Positions 7,387 through 13,027 of a DNA stretch of 13,027 nt are shown in pieces (position 1 is the first letter of the stretch; each line of letters begins with the position of its first letter). The stretch is from NCBI GenBank assembly GCA_946481205.1, contig CAMLNB010000093.1:1-13027 (forward strand), in the 5' to 3' direction. The DNA comes from an uncultured Kangiella sp. Its GTDB lineage: Bacteria > Pseudomonadota > Gammaproteobacteria > Enterobacterales > DSM-103792. The notes beneath the pieces are model-generated. The model did not search any database. It was not told the origin of the DNA and saw only the letters and a list, made by a program, of their open reading frames with translations. The translations under genes and the position numbers were made by a program.

Positions 7387-7535
7387 TTAGCGCGAACTTC
7401 CAGACTGCACCGTAGTAGTGCGAACACGGTGTTGCTGTTTCATTTGATATAGCCGAGCATCAGCCAGGGCAAACCATTGGGTCTTGTCGCCGCTGGCCTC
7501 ACTGAGCGCAGCAATGCCGGCACTGGCGCCGACGC
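7387..7535 (-). pseudogene. Orphan 3' fragment of a diguanylate cyclase gene
   Basis: In the minus frame, 7429-7535 encodes [15 protein letters not shown]..., identical in all 35 residues to positions 372-406 of the intact GGDEF protein encoded at 9889-11148. It then continues with a different tail (RVRTTTVQSGSSR) to a TAA at 7387-7389. No GGDEF motif, start codon or upstream domain is present. The frame runs back only into unrelated sequence from 7536 on, so this is a broken remnant, not a gene. The DNA match is 102 of 107 bp, with all five differences synonymous. It may preserve the original C-terminus of the cyclase, displaced when the peptidase segment arrived. Confidence 0.85.
7429..7535 (-). 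repeat. 107-bp direct repeat, left copy (partner at 9931-10037)
   Basis: Aligned with 9931-10037 at a constant offset of 2502 bp without gaps, it differs at 7429, 7432, 7438, 7450 and 7459. The remaining 76 bp (7460-7535) are identical. Similarity stops abruptly on both sides. The two copies are in the same orientation and bracket the peptidase gene. Confidence 0.93.
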
Positions 7536-7894
7536 ATCCAGATTGGCCTAGTGTCTGGCGAGTAGGGCTGTGGTGGATTGCGAGACGGATTTCCTGCAGC
7601 GAGTCAGGAGCGGACTGGAATATTGGGAAGCTCGGAATGGGCTCGCAGACTGACAATATTCAGAAACCCAGGCATTAGTAAAGAAGTATTTCGTTAAGAA
7701 GGCGGGAATTGGTCCCTGCATACCAGTCCCTTAACAGGAAATGGCTCAGGAGCTAACTCTAGAGCTCGACCGTTACCTTGGCTCGACTGGCGCTGGGTTC
7801 CACCGTCTGTACAAAGCGATACAGAGCTTGTTCGATGTGTTAAGTACACTGAGCATCGTTTTTTTGGCCGTTTGCCAGTAAGGAGGAGAAAGTA
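7536..7894. other. Intergenic region upstream of the S9 peptidase
   Basis: About 360 bp between the junction at the cyclase fragment and the peptidase start. I see no convincing gene; short open frames on both strands lack ribosome sites and recognisable motifs. It presumably holds the peptidase promoter, but no -35/-10 pair is good enough to call; TACACT (7845-7850) is a weak -10 candidate without a matching -35. A GTTAAG/CTTAAC pair (7693-7698 and 7730-7735) is the only inverted repeat of note and is short. Confidence 0.5.
7880..7888 (+). promoter_or_regulatory. Strong Shine-Dalgarno that decides the GTG start of the peptidase
   Basis: AAGGAGGAG ends six bases before GTG at 7895-7897. It is close to the anti-16S consensus and is the best ribosome site in the window. 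The Lys-containing signal peptide begins right at this GTG, so it is preferred over later ATG codons. Confidence 0.85.
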
Positions 7895-9856
7895 GTGAAA
7901 GCAATTTGGTTGGCGGTATTGTTGCTGCTCGGCGCGTCGACACAAGCCGCCGAGGTGCCATTGAAGGATTTCTTTGAACATGCCGAAGTCAGCAGTATGA
8001 AGTTGTCACCCGACGGCAAGCATGTCGCTTTCACCTATGAAGATGGTACTGAAGTGCCGCTGGCAGTAATGAATCTTGCCAGCAAGAAAATCATCTCGTC
8101 ATTCAAGTTTGGCAATCAAGAGCATGTGTTGGCGTTTCATTGGGGAAATAATGAGCGCGTTCTGATGCAGGTCGGGAAAGTGACCGGCAATCTGGATAAT
8201 ATGGGCCGCCCGGCCCATTTGTATGCTGCAAATATCGACGGCACCAAGCGACGTCAGATTTTCGAGATGCAGAGTTCAACCTTTAGCATTCTCAGTTTGT
8301 TGCGTGATGATGAGCGCAACATTCTCATCGCCAAGTATCACTGGTCAGACGATAGTGCCAAGGCGCATCTACTTGACATTTACACCGGCGAACTGAAGTA
8401 CCTTGCCGACCAGCCAAATGCACGTAATGTCTTTAATTTGATTGCTGACAATGAAGGACAAGTGCGAGTAGGTCTTGAGTTTGTCGAGGGAGAGACCATC
8501 GACGATGGCATGGTTGTTTTGCACGTGCGGGCTGGTAGCAAGGAGGATGGGCGATGGAAAACTGTGGACCTGCCTGCTAAGCGTCAGTCGCCAACGCTGA
8601 ATCCGATTGGGTTTTCAGCGGACAACTCCAAGGCTTACTTTGTCTCGAACTACGATGTCAAAGACGGTGGTCGGACCGGTCTTTTTGAATACGATTTCGT
8701 TACTGAGCGTGTGCGTCTGGTCGAGCGGCACGACAAGGTTGATGTCTATCAGCCGAGTGGCCTTGGCGGCGTCCAGACAGTTAAAGGGCATGACGGTGAT
8801 TTGCTCGGAGTAACCTATATGCCGGGCAAGATTGAGTATTCGTTCCTGCCAAGCAAAAGTCAGGATTCTGTGTTTATACGGTCATTGATTAAGGCGTTTG
8901 ATGGGCAGATGGTCAATGTGACATCGTTCACCCAAGATGGTCGTCAGGCGATTGCAGCGGTGTACTCAGATAAAAATCCTGGGGAATTTTATCTTTTTGA
9001 TGTCCAAACCATGAAGGCTAAATTTCTTGCTGCGAGTATGCCGAAACTTAAAGTTAAGGACATGGTTCCGGTCCAGCCTATCGAGTTCGCTGCCCGTGAT
9101 GGACTGTCAATTAACGGCTATTTGACTCTGCCAAACAATAGCGAAACCAAGAATTTGCCATTGGTGTTGAATATCCATGGCGGGCCGTTTGGAATTCGTG
9201 ACGATTGGAAGTTCAGCGCCGAGTCCCAGTTTTTAGCGAATCGCGGTTATGCTGTGCTACAAGTCAACTATCGAGGCTCCGGTGGATATGGCGAAGATTT
9301 CCATCGTGCTGGCTGGCTTGAGTGGGGTAAAAAGATGCAAGATGATGTCACCGACGCCACGCTGTGGGCCATCAAGCAGGGTATCGCTGACCCTAATCGC
9401 ATTTGTATTTATGGCGGTAGCTATGGTGGCTACGCCACCCTCTGGGGTGTAATCAAGGAACCCGAGCTTTATAAGTGCGCGATTGGCTATGTTGGCGCCT
9501 ACGATATGGTGAAATTCTTCGATTCAGATGGTTCTGATGCAAGTCGAGGCGACACTATTGCTGAATGGAAAGCCGCTCGCATTGGAAGCACGGAGGCTGA
9601 ATTAAAAGCCATTTCCCCTGCGCACAATGTCGCCAGGATAAAGACGCCGTTACTGATCGTGCATGGTGAGAACGATGTTCGTGTAACTATGGCGCATTTT
9701 GACTCACTGAAGGATGCCATGGATAAAGCTGGAACAAAGTTCGATTGGATGGTCAAGCCCGAGGGGCATGGATTCTACAAGTTAGAGAATCGTATCGCTT
9801 TTTACGGTGCGATGGAAAACTTCCTCAAGAAGCATATTGGTGAAGGGGTGAAGTAG
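7895..9856 (+). CDS. Secreted S9-family peptidase (prolyl oligopeptidase / acylaminoacyl-peptidase type)
   Basis: A 653-residue serine peptidase starting at GTG. Residues 1-19 or so form a Sec signal peptide ending near TQAA, so it works in the periplasm or outside. The N-terminal 400 residues contain propeller-type repeats (for example LSPDGKHVAFTYEDG at residues 37-51) that gate access to the active site. The C-terminal alpha/beta hydrolase domain is complete: an oxyanion segment NIHGGPFG, VNYRGSGGYGEDF, nucleophile Ser509 in GGSYGGYAT, acid Asp594 in HGENDVRV and His625 in EGHGFY. Length and motifs fit family S9C, which removes dipeptides or acylated residues from short peptides. It is the only plus-strand gene between 1 and 11351. 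Sampled lines of the gene run near 40-45% G+C against about 60% in neighbours, and it lies between two copies of a cyclase gene end, which points to acquisition. Confidence 0.95.
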   Translation: MKAIWLAVLLLLGASTQAAEVPLKDFFEHAEVSSMKLSPDGKHVAFTYEDGTEVPLAVMNLASKKIISSFKFGNQEHVLAFHWGNNERVLMQVGKVTGNLDNMGRPAHLYAANIDGTKRRQIFEMQSSTFSILSLLRDDERNILIAKYHWSDDSAKAHLLDIYTGELKYLADQPNARNVFNLIADNEGQVRVGLEFVEGETIDDGMVVLHVRAGSKEDGRWKTVDLPAKRQSPTLNPIGFSADNSKAYFVSNYDVKDGGRTGLFEYDFVTERVRLVERHDKVDVYQPSGLGGVQTVKGHDGDLLGVTYMPGKIEYSFLPSKSQDSVFIRSLIKAFDGQMVNVTSFTQDGRQAIAAVYSDKNPGEFYLFDVQTMKAKFLAASMPKLKVKDMVPVQPIEFAARDGLSINGYLTLPNNSETKNLPLVLNIHGGPFGIRDDWKFSAESQFLANRGYAVLQVNYRGSGGYGEDFHRAGWLEWGKKMQDDVTDATLWAIKQGIADPNRICIYGGSYGGYATLWGVIKEPELYKCAIGYVGAYDMVKFFDSDGSDASRGDTIAEWKAARIGSTEAELKAISPAHNVARIKTPLLIVHGENDVRVTMAHFDSLKDAMDKAGTKFDWMVKPEGHGFYKLENRIAFYGAMENFLKKHIGEGVK

Positions 9857-9881
9857 CAACCTACTCGCATAGCGATAAAAA

Positions 9882-9908
9882 GACCGGGTTAAGCCCGGTC
9901 CTTTTTTT
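9882..9908. terminator. Bidirectional intrinsic terminator between peptidase and cyclase
   Basis: GACCGGG (9882-9888), a TTAAG loop and CCCGGTC (9894-9900), followed on the plus strand by CTTTTTTT. On the minus strand the same stem is followed by TTTTT (from AAAAA at 9877-9881). It serves both converging genes. The loop contains the TAA stop of the minus-strand cyclase (9889-9891), and its arm encodes the last residues of that protein. Confidence 0.88.
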
Positions 9909-11148
9909 GTGGGTTCAGCCTGATCGATTGATGCTGCTGCTTCATTTGATACAGCCGAGCGTCAGCCAGGGCAAACCATTGGGTCTTGTCGCCGCTGGCC
10001 TCACTGAGCGCAGCAATGCCGGCACTGGCGCCGACGCTGTCGAAGCCATTCTCGCGCAATTTCTGCATGCTGTAATTCAGCCGGGTCTGTAACACAGCCG
10101 GCGATACGCTATTGCCAAGCAACACGGCAAACTCATCGCCGCCGAAGCGGTAAGCGCGATCGCTGCGGCGACAGCCGGTGGCCAGTTGCTGTCCGAAGCT
10201 TTGCAGCAGTTTGTCGCCCGTGTCGTGGCCGTGCTGATCGTTGATTTGTTTCATGCCGTCGAGATCGATCAGCATCAGGATGGCATCTTGATCGTCCTGG
10301 CGGCGGCCATGCTGCTCCAACGCTGCCAGATCTTCATCGAATGCGCGCCGATTCCACAGGCCGGTCAGCGCATCGGTTCGGGCGGCCGCACGTGCGGCCC
10401 GCAGTTCGGTCTCCGCACCGAGCGCGCGCCATTCGGCGCTGAGCAGCGCTGTCATGACATTAAAGATCGCTTCGGTCTCCGGGTCGGTAGGAAGCAATTC
10501 ATCATGCAGGGCAAATAAGTGCCCGAGCGGGGTGCCGCTGTCGTCGCTGTAGATTTTGCCAGCGTAAAGGCGGGCGCCGAGCTTGCGGGCGGTGTGGTCA
10601 TTGGGGAATAGATCGGCCACTTCGTCAAAGCGGCAGAATTGGCGTTTCTCCAGCACCACTGCACAGGGCATACCGGCGAGTTGATATTGAAAGCTGGGCC
10701 CGAAATGGTCGCCGTCCCAGAGCACCAGCACTTCGACCTGATCGCATTGGCCGGTTTCGTTGTGCAGGAAGCGGGTGACACCGACCCAGCGCCAACGCAG
10801 GCTTTGCTGCAAGGCGGTGACCACCGCCTGAAACAGCGACTGGCCTTCGCGCAGGGCGTGGAACAGCGGCAACATGGCCAGCTCCGGTGCCAAGCGCATG
10901 CCACTGGCCTGAATCAGGAGCCATCCATCCGGCAAGGCCCGCCGATGCAAACGGCGGCCGTCGAGCAGGCGAAGCTCCGGGTCTTCACTGGCGAGCCACG
11001 CCTGCCAGAGACTGGGGTTCAATCCGCCCAACAGTTGCAGGAAGCTGGCATTGGCACTGCCCAACTCGCCGGCACGGTACAGGGCTGCCGGGTCGGGGAA
11101 GGCGGCGATCAGCGCGGGGCTCAGGCTAGCCGGCGGCAGCTCGGCCAT
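9889..11148 (-). CDS. Diguanylate cyclase with N-terminal sensory (PAS/GAF-like) region
   Basis: A 419-residue cytoplasmic protein with no transmembrane segment. Residues 1-80 look PAS-like ([11 protein letters not shown]..., [10 protein letters not shown]). Residues of about 100-240 resemble a GAF domain, with the typical late strand [12 protein letters not shown]. The GGDEF domain starts near [16 protein letters not shown]; the active-site loop is GGDEF at 336-340, preceded by [20 protein letters not shown] with its metal-binding Asp. RRSD at 327-330, five residues before the loop, fits the RxxD inhibitory I-site. It should therefore convert GTP to c-di-GMP with product inhibition, gated by an unknown ligand. 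The ATG at 11148 has no clear Shine-Dalgarno. The last 13 residues (after QQH406) are encoded by sequence leading into the peptidase terminator and differ from the tail of the orphan fragment at 7387-7428, so the C-terminus is probably new. Confidence 0.93.
   Translation of the reverse strand: MAELPPASLSPALIAAFPDPAALYRAGELGSANASFLQLLGGLNPSLWQAWLASEDPELRLLDGRRLHRRALPDGWLLIQASGMRLAPELAMLPLFHALREGQSLFQAVVTALQQSLRWRWVGVTRFLHNETGQCDQVEVLVLWDGDHFGPSFQYQLAGMPCAVVLEKRQFCRFDEVADLFPNDHTARKLGARLYAGKIYSDDSGTPLGHLFALHDELLPTDPETEAIFNVMTALLSAEWRALGAETELRAARAAARTDALTGLWNRRAFDEDLAALEQHGRRQDDQDAILMLIDLDGMKQINDQHGHDTGDKLLQSFGQQLATGCRRSDRAYRFGGDEFAVLLGNSVSPAVLQTRLNYSMQKLRENGFDSVGASAGIAALSEASGDKTQWFALADARLYQMKQQHQSIRLNPQKKDRA
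9931..10037 (-). repeat. 107-bp direct repeat, right copy (3' end of the cyclase gene)
   Basis: This is the partner of 7429-7535. It encodes residues 372-406 of the cyclase in frame. The differences from the left copy lie in the His, Gln, Lys, Leu and Asp codons, all at third positions. Confidence 0.93.
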
Positions 11149-11170
11149 GGGTCGGTACCCGTTATAGAAG

Positions 11171-11210
11171 GATCTGGCTACCCGTCAGTTTAGGAGAGCC
11201 GGGCCAGATC
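11171..11210. promoter_or_regulatory. Inverted repeat in the divergent cyclase/aspS control region
   Basis: GATCTGGC (11171-11178) and GCCAGATC (11203-11210) are exact reverse complements, 24 bases apart. The dyad lies 22 bases before the cyclase start codon, within its probable leader or promoter. It could be an operator or an RNA stem in the cyclase leader. The repeat is real; its function is unknown. Confidence 0.35.
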
Positions 11211-11243
11211 TGCCGCCAGTTGCCCTACCGGCAGCCTTTAGCC

Positions 11244-11273
11244 TTGTCCCTGCTGGGTCCGCTCAGCTACGAT
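11244..11273 (+). promoter_or_regulatory. Weak sigma-70 promoter candidate for aspS
   Basis: TTGTCC (11244-11249) and TACGAT (11268-11273) each match the consensus at four of six positions, with an 18-base spacer. Transcription would begin near 11280, leaving a leader of about 70 bases before the ATG at 11352. This is the best pair I can see in the region, but the match is modest. Confidence 0.3.
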
Positions 11274-11277
11274 TGCG

Positions 11278-11299
11278 GCCCGCATTTTTCGGGCTTTTT
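11278..11299 (+). terminator. Terminator-like hairpin upstream of aspS
   Basis: GCCCG (11278-11282) and CGGGC (11290-11294) pair around a 7-base loop and are followed by TTTTT (11295-11299). A second small hairpin, GCCGG-TTTT-CCGGC, follows at 11301-11314. The first has the form of an intrinsic terminator on the plus strand only. The nearest upstream plus-strand gene already has its own terminator at 9882-9908, so this one would matter only for a transcript begun in this region, as a leader attenuator, or be chance. Confidence 0.35.
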
Positions 11300-11351
11300 G
11301 GCCGGTTTTCCGGCTTCCGAATCGCCGATTTCCCTCTTTTTGGACAGTACG

Positions 11352-13027
11352 ATGAGCCTTCGCACGCATTTCTGTGGTGAATTGACCGCTTCGCAAGCCG
11401 GTCAGACCGTTTCCCTGGCTGGCTGGGTGCACCGGCGCCGCGATATGGGCGGGGTCATCTTCCTGCAGATCCGCGACAAGGCGGGGCTGGTCCAGGTCAC
11501 CTGCGAGCCGGATGTGCCGAGCGTGTTCAAGGCCGCCGAAGCGCTGCGCGCCGAATACGTGGTGCAAGTCAAAGGCGTGATCCGCAAGCGCCCGGAAAGC
11601 ATGATCAACAAAGAGATGACGACCGGCGAAATCGAAGTCGTCGCTTCGGAAATTGTGTTGCTGAATACCGCGCAGCCGCCGGCTATCTTAATCGACGGCC
11701 ACGTGCCGGTCTCGGAAGAAACCCGGCTCAAATACCGCTACCTGGATCTGCGCCGGCCGGAAATGCAGCAGAAGCTGTTCTTCCGCCACAAAGTGACGCA
11801 GTACATGCGCCGCTATCTGGATGGCAAAGGCTTCACCGATGTCGAAACGCCGTTCCTGACCAAGGCCACGCCGGAAGGCGCGCGTGACTATCTGGTGCCG
11901 TCGCGTGTGCACAAAGGCAGCTTCTATGCGCTGCCGCAATCGCCGCAGATTTTCAAACAGCTGCTGATGATGGCGGGCTTTGATCGCTACTACCAAATCG
12001 TCCGTTGCTTCCGCGACGAAGATCTGCGTGCCGATCGTCAACCGGAATTCACCCAGCTCGATATCGAAACCTCGTTCCTGAGCCAGGACGAGATCATGGC
12101 GATCATGGAAGACATGGCCGTCGGCATGTTCAAGGAATGCCTCGGCGTGGACCTTGGCAAATTCCCGCACATGACCTTTGCTGAAGCCATGCGCCGTTAC
12201 GGTTCCGACAAGCCGGATCTGCGCGTTGACCTCGAGTTGGTTGACGTGGCCGATCTGGTCAAAGGCATGGACTTCAAAGTGTTCAGCGAGCCGGCCGTTG
12301 CTCAGCGTGGCCGTGTGGCCGCCCTGAAAGTACCAGCCGCCAGCGAAAAGCTGTCGCGCAAGAATCTGGACGAATATGCCGAGTTCGTAAAACCGTATGG
12401 CGCCAAGGGCCTGCCGTACATCAAGGTCAACGATGCCAGCAAAGGCATTGAAGGCATTCAATCGTCGTTTGCCAAGTTCCTGACCCCGGAACTCTTGAGC
12501 GCGATTTATCAGCGCGTTGGCGCGCAGAACGGCGACGTGATTTTCTTCGGCGCCGACTCGTACAAAGTGGTCAGCGATGCCCTCGGCGCGTTGCGTCTGA
12601 AAGTTGCTAACGATTTGGGCTTGGTCAAAGCCGGCTGGGCGCCGCTGTGGGTCATCGACTTCCCGATGTTCGAATATGCCGATGGCCGTTACTACGCCAT
12701 GCACCACCCGTTCACCGCGCCGAAAGTGCTGTCGATTGACGAGCTGAAAGCCAACCCGGAACACGCGGTCTCGCGCGGTTACGACATGGTGCTGAACGGC
12801 GTCGAAGTCGGCGGCGGCTCGGTTCGTATTCACGATCAGGCACTGCAAGCCGCGGTGTTCGATTTGCTCGGCATCTCGCGCGAAGAAGCGCAAGAAAAAT
12901 TCGGCTTCCTGCTCGAAGCGCTGTCCTACGGCGCGCCGCCACACGGAGGCCTGGCGTTCGGCCTCGACCGTCTGGTCATGCTGATGGTCGGCGCCTCGTC
13001 GATTCGCGACGTTATCGCCTTCCCGAA
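11352..13027 (+). CDS. aspS: Aspartyl-tRNA synthetase, bacterial type (last ~30 residues outside window)
   Basis: The first 558 residues of a class II tRNA synthetase that charges tRNA-Asp with aspartate in the cytoplasm; E. coli AspRS has 590. The N-terminal OB-fold anticodon domain is visible ([21 protein letters not shown], residues 22-42), then the catalytic core with [22 protein letters not shown] and motif 2 [14 protein letters not shown] from residue 220. The bacterial GAD insertion follows ([32 protein letters not shown]), then HHPFTAPK and motif 3 GLAFGLDRL at 533-541 with R540. I chose the ATG at 11352 because it aligns with the usual MRTxYCG start; the ribosome site is weak (GGAC). 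At the position that separates tRNA-Asp-only from relaxed AspRS enzymes (Leu or His), this one has Met32. The gene is divergent from the cyclase gene. The frame is open to the edge with no sign of damage. Confidence 0.98.
   Translation, partial: MSLRTHFCGELTASQAGQTVSLAGWVHRRRDMGGVIFLQIRDKAGLVQVTCEPDVPSVFKAAEALRAEYVVQVKGVIRKRPESMINKEMTTGEIEVVASEIVLLNTAQPPAILIDGHVPVSEETRLKYRYLDLRRPEMQQKLFFRHKVTQYMRRYLDGKGFTDVETPFLTKATPEGARDYLVPSRVHKGSFYALPQSPQIFKQLLMMAGFDRYYQIVRCFRDEDLRADRQPEFTQLDIETSFLSQDEIMAIMEDMAVGMFKECLGVDLGKFPHMTFAEAMRRYGSDKPDLRVDLELVDVADLVKGMDFKVFSEPAVAQRGRVAALKVPAASEKLSRKNLDEYAEFVKPYGAKGLPYIKVNDASKGIEGIQSSFAKFLTPELLSAIYQRVGAQNGDVIFFGADSYKVVSDALGALRLKVANDLGLVKAGWAPLWVIDFPMFEYADGRYYAMHHPFTAPKVLSIDELKANPEHAVSRGYDMVLNGVEVGGGSVRIHDQALQAAVFDLLGISREEAQEKFGFLLEALSYGAPPHGGLAFGLDRLVMLMVGASSIRDVIAFP

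Noticed and set aside
7536..7656. Small minus-strand gene covering 7387-7656
   Set aside because: Only the 7429-7535 part is recognisable, as a cyclase fragment; the N-terminal half is unrelated sequence without a ribosome site.
7693..7735. GTTAAG/CTTAAC as terminal repeats of a mobile element
   Set aside because: Six base pairs only, not at the borders of the foreign-looking segment, and no transposase or integrase nearby.
7387..10037. Integrative element or genomic island carrying the peptidase
   Set aside because: No recombinase gene or att core beyond the 107-bp coding repeat; homologous replacement explains the data with fewer assumptions.
11688..12944. Long open frame on the minus strand opposite aspS (418 codons)
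   Set aside because: It is an antisense shadow of a highly conserved, fully intact aspS reading frame; its translation shows no motif.

Overview
The window looks like a chromosomal stretch of a gammaproteobacterium, roughly 60% G+C by eye in most genes. The best taxonomic clue is an aspartyl-tRNA synthetase of the bacterial type that, judged from memory, matches the E. coli and Pseudomonas enzymes closely along its whole visible length. Exported proteins (lipoprotein and Sec signal peptides) dominate the rest. I cannot name a genus.

Layout. Positions 1-7229 hold six genes, all on the minus strand. In order of transcription they are: a lipoprotein alkaline phosphatase (5814-7229); a soluble alkaline phosphatase paralogue (4330-5709) closed by a strong hairpin terminator; a small secreted protein with a histidine-rich loop (3561-4259); a membrane-anchored protein of unknown function (2335-3441), whose ribosome site lies in a perfect palindrome; an exported YtcJ-type amidohydrolase (533-2203); and the start of a von Willebrand factor A lipoprotein that runs off the left edge (1-451). 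Upstream of the phosphatase pair are direct repeats with an 11-bp period that resemble a Pho box, so phosphate-starvation control by PhoB is plausible.

Positions 7387-10037 form the odd part. A plus-strand, lower-GC gene for a secreted S9 prolyl-oligopeptidase-family peptidase (7895-9856) sits between two direct copies of about 107 bp. One copy is the 3' end of an intact minus-strand diguanylate cyclase gene (9889-11148). The other (7429-7535) is an orphan 3' fragment of the same gene. The five differences between the copies are all synonymous. The peptidase and its terminator appear to have been inserted into the 3' end of the cyclase gene, with the incoming DNA supplying a replacement end. 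The cyclase now stops inside the loop of the peptidase terminator.

Positions 11149-11351 are the divergent control region between the cyclase and aspS (11352 to the right edge, about 30 residues short of complete). It contains an inverted repeat, a weak promoter candidate and a terminator-like hairpin.

Functionally, the two phosphatases would release phosphate from organic esters outside the inner membrane. The peptidase and amidohydrolase fit nutrient scavenging in the envelope, and the cyclase is a GAF/GGDEF c-di-GMP signalling protein. I found no CRISPR array, integrase, transposase, tRNA or rRNA, and no multi-gene defence-like system. The most unusual signals are the mosaic junction around the peptidase and the two regulatory hairpins at 3451-3472 and 4276-4312.
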